DNA of 64,000 nucleotides. Source: Clostridium_F caseinilyticum (GTDB lineage: Bacteria > Bacillota > Clostridia > Clostridiales > Clostridiaceae). Below, piece after piece: positions 8,882-16,900 of the stretch (the first letter of the stretch is position 1; each line of letters starts with the position of its first letter). The stretch lies in NCBI RefSeq assembly GCF_046127645.1, contig NZ_CP175919.1. The stretch is one strand, 5' to 3'. The position numbers and the translations under genes are program-made. Below the pieces are notes generated by a model. It had not been told where the DNA came from. It made no database searches and was given only the letters and a program-made list of their open reading frames with translations.

Positions 8882-10123
8882 TTATGCATTTTGATACAAT
8901 GGGTATTTTTTACAAACCTCTTTTACTTGCTCCTTAATTTGAGATAAATCTTCTTCTCTATGTTCTATAGAATAGTTAATGAAATAGGCTATCTTTTTCA
9001 TTTCTTCTTCCTTAAATCCTCTTGTAGTTACTGCTGGAGTTCCTATCCTAATACCACTAGTTACAAAAGGGCTTAAAGTTTCAAAAGGTATTGTATTTTT
9101 ATTCACAGTAATTCCTACTGAATCTAAAAGTTTTTCTGCATCTTTTCCGGTTATTTTTTTATTAGTTAAATCAATTAGCAATAAATGGTTATCTGTACCA
9201 CCAGATATTAATCTAAATCCGTACTTAATTAATTCCTCTCCAAGAGCTTTGGTATTTTTTATAACTTGATTCATATATGTTTTATAATCCTCTTTTAAAG
9301 CTTCTCCAAAACAAACCGCTTTTGCTGCTATAATGTGCATTAATGGTCCCCCTTGAATTCCTGGGAATATAGCTTTATCTACTGCCTTTGCATATTTTTC
9401 TTTACATAAAATAGCTCCACCCCTAGGTCCTCTTAAAGTTTTATGAGTAGTTGTTGTAACAAAATCTGCATAAGGCATTGGTGATGGATGTAATCCTGTA
9501 GCTACAAGTCCTGCTATGTGAGCCATATCTACCATCATATAAGCATCAACTTCATCACAAATTTCTCTTATCTTTTCAAAATCTATAATTCTAGGATATG
9601 CACTAGCTCCAGATACTATCATTTTAGGCTTATTCTCTAAAGCTATTTTCCTTAACAATTCATAATCTATAATTTCTGTTTCTTTGTCTACACCATAAGA
9701 TATAAAATTATATAACTTTCCTGAAAAATTTACTGGACTTCCATGAGTTAAATGTCCACCATGAGTTAAATCCATTCCTAATATAGTATCCCCTGGCTGA
9801 AGTACAGACATGTAAACTGCCATGTTGGCTTGTGATCCAGAATGTGGTTGTACATTAGCATGCTCTGCACCAAATAACTTCTTCAATCTTTCTCTTGCCA
9901 AATCTTCTACTTCATCTACAAATTCACATCCTCCATAATATCTCTTATGTGGATATCCTTCTGCATATTTATTCGTCAATAAAGATCCCATAGCTTCCAT
10001 TACGGATAAACTTGTAAAGTTTTCTGAAGCTATTAATTCAATATTATATTCTTGTCTTTCTGCCTCTTTTTTTATCATCCCTAATATCGTTGAATCGTTG
10101 TTTGTTAAATTTGTAAAGTCCAT
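8882..10123 (-). CDS. glyA: Serine hydroxymethyltransferase
   Basis: The 413-residue PLP enzyme interconverts serine and glycine while moving a one-carbon unit to tetrahydrofolate. NIELIASENFTS near the N-terminus, YAEGYPHKRYYGG, HSGSQANMAVY and the PLP-lysine motif TTTTHKTLRGPRGG are all present, and the length is typical of bacterial SHMT. Start ATG follows TAGGAGCGTGATAAT. It is a single-gene unit, divergent from the ThrE-type exporter genes. The product glycine is also a Stickland electron acceptor in this group of Clostridia (context, not shown here). Confidence 0.97.
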   Translation of the reverse strand: MDFTNLTNNDSTILGMIKKEAERQEYNIELIASENFTSLSVMEAMGSLLTNKYAEGYPHKRYYGGCEFVDEVEDLARERLKKLFGAEHANVQPHSGSQANMAVYMSVLQPGDTILGMDLTHGGHLTHGSPVNFSGKLYNFISYGVDKETEIIDYELLRKIALENKPKMIVSGASAYPRIIDFEKIREICDEVDAYMMVDMAHIAGLVATGLHPSPMPYADFVTTTTHKTLRGPRGGAILCKEKYAKAVDKAIFPGIQGGPLMHIIAAKAVCFGEALKEDYKTYMNQVIKNTKALGEELIKYGFRLISGGTDNHLLLIDLTNKKITGKDAEKLLDSVGITVNKNTIPFETLSPFVTSGIRIGTPAVTTRGFKEEEMKKIAYFINYSIEHREEDLSQIKEQVKEVCKKYPLYQNA

Positions 10124-10296
10124 ATTATCACGCTCCTAAAAATAAACATATATTAATTATCAATTATAGTTGTAAAATTAAAAATAATCAATAAAATTCA
10201 ACTTTCAACTTTATACAAAAATTTCACTTTACAAAGATAATTTTGGTGTTATAATACTTTTGATAACATAAAAATATAACAATAAACGGTGATAAT

Positions 10297-11067
10297 ATGG
10301 ATATGAACAAAACAATTAAAATAGCTGCAGAAGCTGGAAAAATAATATTACAAAGTGGCGGAGAAACTTATAGAGTAGAAGAAACCATGTCTAGAATATG
10401 TTCTGCTTATAACATTGAAGATTCTGATAATTATGTTACCCCAACTGTAATAATGATATCTGCTACAAATAAAGCAGGTCAAACTGTTTCTCTTAATAAA
10501 AGAATCACAAGTAGAACTATAGATTTGGATAAAATAGATAAGGTAAATAACTTATCTAGAAATATAAAAGAAAACAACCTAACTTTAGAAGAAGTAGAAA
10601 AGGAATTAAACATTATAAAAAAAGGTGTACCATACAATTATAAAATAGAAATAATTTCTTCTTGTTTTATTTCTTCTTTCTTCACATTATTGTTTGGAGG
10701 AAATTTTTTAGACTTTTTAATATCTTTCATAATAGGAGCTGCACTAAAACCTGTACTTTCTTTTCTAAGCTACTTAAACGTAAATGTATTTTTTACTAAC
10801 TTAGTAGGAGGATTTACAGTATCACTTTTAGCTCTGTTAAGTACATTAGTAGTATCTGGTTTAAATGTAGATAAAATAATAATCGGTTCTGTAATGATAC
10901 TAGTTCCAGGAATTGCAATAGTTAATGCTTTAAGAGATACCATTGCAGGAGATTTAATTTCTGGAATTATAAGAGGTGCAGAAGCATTTTTGATAGCTGT
11001 AGCAATAGCAGTAGGCTCTGGTGTAGTACTTAAATTATGGATACATCTAGGAGGAACCACTTTATGA
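10297..11067 (+). CDS. Threonine/serine exporter family, ThrE_1-type subunit (YjjP-like)
   Basis: The 256-residue protein has a soluble N-terminal part (about 1-115) with the family phrase AGKIILQSGGETYRVEETM, then four to five membrane segments. Within these, MILVPGIAIVNALRDTIAGD is the most conserved stretch of the ThrE_1 (DUF1212) family. In Corynebacterium ThrE both halves are one protein; in most Firmicutes they are split, as here. The stop overlaps the start of the next gene (ATGA), so the two are translationally coupled. Substrate is unproven; the neighbouring, divergent glyA may only be coincidence. Start ATG follows GGTGATA. Confidence 0.85.
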   Translation: MDMNKTIKIAAEAGKIILQSGGETYRVEETMSRICSAYNIEDSDNYVTPTVIMISATNKAGQTVSLNKRITSRTIDLDKIDKVNNLSRNIKENNLTLEEVEKELNIIKKGVPYNYKIEIISSCFISSFFTLLFGGNFLDFLISFIIGAALKPVLSFLSYLNVNVFFTNLVGGFTVSLLALLSTLVVSGLNVDKIIIGSVMILVPGIAIVNALRDTIAGDLISGIIRGAEAFLIAVAIAVGSGVVLKLWIHLGGTTL

Positions 11068-11537
11068 TTATGATTTCAAATTTTATATTTTCATTTTTAG
11101 CCTCATTAGGATTTGCATGTATATTTAATATTAAAGGTAAAAAACTTATATATGCATCTTTAGGTGGAAGCATAGCTTGGTTATCTTATCTTATATGTAA
11201 AAACAATAACCATTCTACAGTATTTAGCTTCTTTATAGGATCTATAGCAGGAAGCATATATTCAGAAATAATGGCAAGAGTAGAAAGAACCCCTGTAACC
11301 TTAATGGTAATATGCGCTATGATTCCTCTAGTTCCTGGTGGTGGAATGTATTATACTATGCAAAAAGTTATTGAAGGTGATGTAAGTGGTGCTTTAAATA
11401 TGGGATTTACTACATTATCTGTAGCAGGAGCTATAGCTTTAGGTATGGTTATGGTATCTTCTATGACAAGGCTTATATACAAGTTTAGAGAAAAGATTTC
11501 AATAAACATAAAATCAAAGAAAAACATAACAGAATAA
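11064..11537 (+). CDS. Threonine/serine exporter family, ThrE_2-type subunit (YjjB-like)
   Basis: This 157-residue membrane protein with about five helices is the small partner of the preceding subunit (ThrE_2, DUF3815). Conserved parts are LGGSIAWLSYLI, the FFIGSIAGSIYSEIMAR segment and the loop CAMIPLVPGGGMYYTM. I place the start at the ATG at 11064, which overlaps the upstream stop and has AGGAGG 10 bases ahead; an in-frame ATG at 11037 lacks a ribosome site and would sit inside the upstream gene. A strong hairpin follows, closing a two-gene operon. Confidence 0.85.
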   Translation: MIMISNFIFSFLASLGFACIFNIKGKKLIYASLGGSIAWLSYLICKNNNHSTVFSFFIGSIAGSIYSEIMARVERTPVTLMVICAMIPLVPGGGMYYTMQKVIEGDVSGALNMGFTTLSVAGAIALGMVMVSSMTRLIYKFREKISINIKSKKNITE

Positions 11538-11561
11538 ACACAATTTTATATAAAATAAAAA

Positions 11562-11610
11562 AGTCTATCTCAAAATAAAATTAAAACTATTTTGAGATAG
11601 ACTCTTTTAA
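11562..11610 (+). terminator. Intrinsic terminator after the ThrE-type operon
   Basis: A perfect 16-bp stem (AGTCTATCTCAAAATA with TATTTTGAGATAGACT) with a 10-base loop and a CTTTT tail. Confidence 0.88.
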
Positions 11611-11686
11611 ATGAAAAAGGATTTAACATATAATTTCCTTTTAATTTTAATATAATCAGATTTTAAATGTAATAATGTACATTCCT

Positions 11687-11956
11687 TTATTTCATAAACA
11701 TAGTAAAAGTGGATACTAGTTCTTCTATAGCTTCATCTTTTTCCTTGTCTTCTCCTAAGAAACACTGTTTAGCATAATTTTCTAAAACTAATCCTCCTAC
11801 CTTATTCATAGCAGCTCTTATAGCAGCTACTTGTATAAGTACATCTCTACAGCAACATTCATTTTCTATCATTTTTTCTATGCCCTTTACTTGTCCTTCA
11901 ATCCTTCTAAGTCTGGTTTGTATATCTTTTTTAGCATCTTTCTTTTGATTTTCCAT
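11687..11956 (-). CDS. CsoR/FrmR-family repressor with a CstR-like cysteine pair
   Basis: The 89-residue all-helical repressor has the family phrases TRLRRIEGQVKGIEKMI and VAAIRAAMNKVGGLVLENYA. In copper-sensing CsoR the ligands are Cys, His and Cys in a C-x24-H-x3-C pattern. Aligning on LENYAKQC (residues 58-65), Cys36 and Cys65 are kept but the His position is Tyr61, so copper sensing is unlikely. Loss of that His with two retained Cys is the pattern of CstR, the persulfide sensor, though that protein has Asn there. Cys34-Cys35-Cys36 form an unusual triple. It is monocistronic with no copper ATPase beside it. Its own promoter carries an operator-like site, and a better one lies at the selenoprotein gene near 33.5 kb. 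Confidence 0.85.
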   Translation of the reverse strand: MENQKKDAKKDIQTRLRRIEGQVKGIEKMIENECCCRDVLIQVAAIRAAMNKVGGLVLENYAKQCFLGEDKEKDEAIEELVSTFTMFMK

Positions 11957-11990
11957 AACTAAAACTCCTCTTTTTCACTATAACAACATT

Positions 11991-12035
11991 AGTACCTCTA
12001 CCGGGTATTATAACATTTTCTAATTATACCTTCAA
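11991..12035 (-). promoter_or_regulatory. Promoter and operator-like site of the CsoR/CstR-type gene
   Basis: On the minus strand TTGAAG (12035-12030) and TATAAT (12012-12007) are spaced 17 bases. They are followed at once by ATACCCGGTAGAGGTACT (12008-11991), which overlaps the end of the -10 box and holds the half-site ATACCC and an inverted TACC/GGTA. CsoR-family operators have the form ATACCC…GGGTAT. Placement suits autorepression; the right half-site is degenerate. Confidence 0.5.
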
Positions 12036-12057
12036 TTCTTTATAAACCAATTAAAAT

Positions 12058-12093
12058 ATGTATATTTATAAATAAATGTATATTTATAAATAA
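12058..12093. repeat. Two tandem copies of an 18-bp AT-rich unit
   Basis: ATGTATATTTATAAATAA occurs twice head to tail at 12058-12075 and 12076-12093, between the repressor promoter and the end of the phosphatase gene. Function unknown. Confidence 0.7.
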
Positions 12094-12139
12094 ATTTAAC
12101 TTCTTTATTATTTAATAGATTTTCCAAAATATAAATTAA

Positions 12140-12964
12140 CTATAATATAAATTTCTCTATTACTTCTGCTATTCCATCATTATTATTATCCATATTAGTT
12201 ATATAGTTAGCATATTTTTTTAATTCTTCTCTTGTGTTTTTCATAAATACTCCAAGTCCTGCTTTTTTTATCATACTTATATCATTTTCATCATTACCTA
12301 CAGCTATACACTTTTCTATAGGTATATCATAATAATTAGCCAGTTTCTCTAAAGCTATTCCTTTACTAATTCCAAAATTACATATTTCTATATTGCTTAT
12401 ATGAGATTTAGTTACACTAACATTTAGATTATCTTGTATTTCCTTTTGGATTCTATTTAAATATTCTAAATCATCATCAACTACTACTATTTTATTTATT
12501 TCACGTTCTCTATCTTTAATGTATTTTCTACTGTCTGTAATTATCCTTATTTCTATTCTGTATTTTCTTTCTATACTTTCATTAAATTCATAAAATCTTT
12601 TTGTACTATAATCAAATTTTTCTGTACACATTATATTATCATGATAAAAATGATAGTATGTATTTTTATATTTTCTTAAAATATCTATGATATTCAAAAG
12701 TGTATTTTTATTAATTCCTTCATTATATATAGTTTCTTTTTTGTGATTTAAAATCAAAGCACCATTAGCACAAATCATTGGCTCTTCTTTAGCTATAATT
12801 TCCTCATAAAATTTTAATCCTCCTGGAACTCTTCCAGAAGATATAACTACCCTAACTCCCTTTTCTTTTGCTTTTTTTATATAAGAAAGAGTTTTTTGCG
12901 TTATTTTCTTTTCATCATTTAATAAAGTTCCATCCATATCTAATGCTATTAATTGATAATTCAA
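12140..12964 (-). CDS. Cof-type HAD-IIB sugar/cofactor phosphatase
   Basis: The 274-residue phosphatase opens with the catalytic motif IALDMDGTLLN (nucleophile Asp and acid/base Asp), followed by VVISSGRVPGG (motif II). Near the C-terminus come KGIALEKLANYY with the motif III Lys and the metal-binding AVGNDENDISMIKKAGLGV. The mid-chain cap of about 100 residues fits type IIB, whose members act on sugar phosphates, FMN or pyridoxal phosphate; the substrate cannot be told from sequence. The start is TTG at 12964 behind AAGGAGGGGTAACT. It is divergent from the lipoprotein gene. Confidence 0.88.
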   Translation of the reverse strand: MNYQLIALDMDGTLLNDEKKITQKTLSYIKKAKEKGVRVVISSGRVPGGLKFYEEIIAKEEPMICANGALILNHKKETIYNEGINKNTLLNIIDILRKYKNTYYHFYHDNIMCTEKFDYSTKRFYEFNESIERKYRIEIRIITDSRKYIKDREREINKIVVVDDDLEYLNRIQKEIQDNLNVSVTKSHISNIEICNFGISKGIALEKLANYYDIPIEKCIAVGNDENDISMIKKAGLGVFMKNTREELKKYANYITNMDNNNDGIAEVIEKFIL

Positions 12965-13077
12965 AGTTACCCCTCCTTGATAAATCTATTTTTTTATCAT
13001 TATACCATTAATAAAGGTAATAAAAACTAAAAAAAATACATAGTTTTAATTAGTAATAAATTATGTAGGTGATTTAT

Positions 13078-13554
13078 TTGAAAAAATTTTTTAATTTAAT
13101 AATTTTAATATCTATTTCTTGCTTTTTTTTAACATCTTGCAATATAGTATTTCCTATAGATGAACTAAGGGGTAAAAAGCCAAACAATTTCTATTATACT
13201 AATCTTTTAGCTAAAAATATAACTCTTGAAAAAGAATATAAAGCTACTATATTAGAAACTAATTTTTATAAAGGAAAAGAAATAGATAAAAAAGATAAAG
13301 AAACAATAAAACATTTTACAACTCTTTTGAGGAAACAAAATTTTAAAACTTTAGAAAAAAAACCAGAATCAAAACCAGCATATAAAATATTTTTTACTTT
13401 TGGAAAAGATAGATATATAATAAATGTATACAATAAACAATACATTTCAGTTCATCCTTTTGATGGTGACTTTCCTATGGATTATATAGATATGAGTAGT
13501 ATACCCGAAGCCTATAATTTATATAATCTATGTGATTTTTTATTCAATAAATAG
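13078..13554 (+). CDS. Putative lipoprotein of unknown function
   Basis: The product, about 158 residues, begins MKKFFNLIILISISCFFLTS followed by Cys, a textbook lipoprotein signal with an LTSC lipobox. I place the start at TTG (13078), because AGGTGA lies 6 bases ahead; an in-frame GTG at 13069 would overlap that ribosome site. The mature part is lysine-rich with no family I recognise. Two stretches, KQNFKTLEKKPESKPAYKIF and GKDRYIINVYNKQYISVHP, look like strands of a small beta domain, as in other clostridial lipoproteins of about 150 residues. A long hairpin follows the gene. Confidence 0.65.
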   Translation: MKKFFNLIILISISCFFLTSCNIVFPIDELRGKKPNNFYYTNLLAKNITLEKEYKATILETNFYKGKEIDKKDKETIKHFTTLLRKQNFKTLEKKPESKPAYKIFFTFGKDRYIINVYNKQYISVHPFDGDFPMDYIDMSSIPEAYNLYNLCDFLFNK

Positions 13555-13561
13555 TATAAAT

Positions 13562-13636
13562 AAAAATCATATATTACTAAAAATGCTAAGATGTTTTTAA
13601 CTATAAATAGCTTTTTAGTTAATATATGATTTTTTC
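13562..13636 (+). terminator. Terminator after the lipoprotein gene
   Basis: AAAATCATATATTACTAAAA pairs with the segment ending TTAGTTAATATATGATTTTTT (one bulge), with a smaller inner hairpin in the 34-base loop and a six-T tail. Confidence 0.75.
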
Positions 13637-13951
13637 ACATTAGTAAAATTTTAGCCATACAATATTTAGCCAAATCTTAAATTATCATAAAAAAATATTA
13701 TATGAATTATTAGTAACATAAATAATAAAATATAAATTTATTATATCCCTATAAAAAAATCTAAATAAATTATATAATCTTTATAATGAATTTTATTATA
13801 ATAAAATAAATTTAAATAAAATTTTTAAAATTTATATACATTATATATTTTAATTTTTTAATATTATAATTTATAAAACTATTAATGCTAACACTATTGA
13901 TAAAATACTAAATTTTAATTTGAAAATAATTTTATAAAGGAGGTTAACTAT
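13637..13951. other. AT-rich leader of the multidomain gene cluster, 315 bp
   Basis: About 90% A+T by eye with no open frame. It must contain the promoter for the gene at 13952, but no single sigma-A box stands out against the composition. The strong ribosome site AAAGGAGG is at its right end. Confidence 0.5.
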
Positions 13952-16900
13952 ATGGTTAAATTAGATTTTAAATATCTATACAATAAAATATCTCAAAGTT
14001 TTAAAAACAATATGTGGTTAAAAAAACAAAATATAAATAAAGAATATATAAGCTTACATATGGATTCTCTAGAATTTAATAAAAAATTATCTAAAATGAT
14101 ACTTAATAAAGATTTTTCTGCAAAAAGTACCTTACAATTATGCACAGGTTTATTAAAAAATATTTATCCTATAAAAATTGAAGAAGACTGCTTAAATAAA
14201 ATATATAATTACTGCCTAAATAAAACCTTCCCTAATATTGATAAAATACAAAGTGATTCAAATTTAGATATTTGTGCAGAAGTATTTTTAAAAATATTTT
14301 GCATAATAAATGATTTTGAAAAAAATTATAATAGCTATATCTTCAAAGGCAAATATCCCTTGAACTTTTTAAAAGAAGAAGAAATACAATCTCTAGAAAG
14401 GCCTCAGGAGTATAAAAAATTTTTATCTAATTTTAAAAAAGATTATATTTATGAAATGATGAAACTTAGTGAAGAAATCATGGGATTTAATACTTTAGAT
14501 CATGTATGCGGTGTTCACTATTTATGCCTTCATATAGGTCGTCAATTAAGAACTCTTGGTATACCTATAGATCTAGGCAGAGTATCCGGTGCTGGTGCTG
14601 GTCATGACATAGGCAAATATGGATGTACTGGTGAAGATTTGAAAAGGGTACCCCATCTTCATTATTATTATACAAATCAATGGTTTAAAAAATATGATAT
14701 ACCATATATCGGCAATATAGCCATGAACCATTCTACTTGGGATTTAGAAGTAGAAAATTTATCTTTAGAATCTTTAATATTAATTTATTCAGATTTTAGA
14801 GTAAAAAATATGAAAACAAAATCTGGTTATAAAATGCATATTTATTCTCTAGAAGATTCTTTTTATGTAATACTTAATAAGTTAGAAAGCCTAGATGAAA
14901 AAAAGGAAAAAAGATATAAAGCTGTTTATGCAAAATTAAAAGATTTTGAAGACTATCTTATAAGTTTAAATGTAAATGTAGATCCTAATAAAAATATATC
15001 TAATCATAATTTTCTTTTAAAGAACATTGAATATTCGTTAATGCAAGGAGAAGAAATAATAAATAATCTTAAAAATATATCTATATATCATAGTATCTAT
15101 TTAATGCATCAGCTTAGAGATGAAATTTCTTTGGAGACCATATTAGATTCTGCTCGTTCTGAAAAGGATTGGAAAAATCTCAGGGAATATATTAGAGTTC
15201 TTCAGGAGTACTCTACTTATCTTACTCAAAAGCAAAAAAAACAAACTCTTAAATTTTTATTTGAAAATTTAACCCATCCTGAAGATGATATTAGAAAACA
15301 TTGTGCTGAACTAATAGGCAAACTCATTGCTATCTTTGATGAAAGTTATATGAAAGAAATACCTTCTAATGTAGAACTTCCAAAAGCTGAAATAACATCT
15401 GTAGATGTTCTACGTGAATATTTAAAGGCTATGCTCTCTCCTCCAAGTAATATGATCTATATAAATAAATTCAATCTAGGATATAACATCTCTACAATGG
15501 TTGAATCCTTATTCAAATATTGTAAAGAAACTTCTTTAGATGATTACAGAAAAGTTCTACTTAATAGTTTTGATTATAAAAAATATAAAAATGTAGATAT
15601 CCAACTTTTTTTACTAGATACTGCAAAATATATACCTATAGATTTCTCCTCAAAATATACTAAAAATCTTTGGGATTTTATATTCAATATATTAAAAAAG
15701 AAAAATCAAGCTTTAAGGTTAGGAGCTCTTAAGACTTTAAATTTATTAATAACAGGAAATGTACCTCAAGATATAAAAAATAAAATAGAAGATTATTTAA
15801 ATTCATCTACTATAAATAAAAAATATATTTCTGAGAATTTGCTTAAATTAAATTTAGCTAAAAGTTTAAATATGAAAAATTTATATTCTAGTCTAGAAAA
15901 ACATATTGATATAAATAAAAAATTAGTTACGGAAATATTTTTAAGTAACTTAAAATCCAATACAAGTTGGATAAAAAAGCATGTGCAAATAGATCTTCTT
16001 CTAAAATATGTAAAAGAAAACCCATCTTCTTTTGCTATGAATACAGTTATACACTTTTCTAATCTTTTGAAAGTAAGCGATATAGAAAGTGTTAGAAGTA
16101 AGGCTGGTAATGCTATTTTAGATATTATGCCTTACCTAAGTTTAGCTGAAAGAAATGAAATTGCTATTGAACTTTTAAGAGGACTAGAAATAGAAGGTAA
16201 TAGATTTACAGAATATATTCCAACCTATGCAGGGCAAGTAATTCTATGGCTTCAACCTATAGAATTAGATGAAATAATAAAAGATTTAACTATTAAATCT
16301 AAAAAATCCAATACAAACTTAAAGTGCTTACTTTTAAAAACCATAGGGATTACTATATCAAATTATCCTATCTATAAGATTAGATTTAAAGAAAATATTA
16401 AATTTTTTAATGATAGATTAATAAATATGATTGGAATTTTATTAAATGGCTTAGGAGATTATAACATACAAGTTAAACAATCTGCTTTTATATCTTTAGG
16501 TAAGCATCTTTTTAGTGAAGAAAATTCCTTTGAAGAAAAATCAGAATTATTTAAACTAACAGCAAAAAAAATACTTACTCTTATTGCAGAGGATAGAAAC
16601 AAAAACTTAATGATGCTTACAAATTCTGTAGGTATGCATTATATATATAGATTTATATCTGATTACAATTTTTATGTGGGTGATTTAAATATACCTTCTG
16701 CAGAGAAAGTGGCCTTTTTTCCTGGAACTTTTGATCCTTTTTCTGCAAGCCATAAAGAAATAGCTAAAGCTTTAAGAAATATGGGATTTGAAGTTTTTTT
16801 AGCAGTAGACGAATTTTCTTGGTCTAAAAGAACACTGCCTAGTCTTTTGAGAAGGGATATATTAAATTTGTCTATTGCAGACCAACTTAATATATATATT

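Noticed and set aside
11687..11956. Copper-responsive CsoR
   Set aside because: The His ligand is replaced by Tyr61 and no copper-export gene lies beside it.
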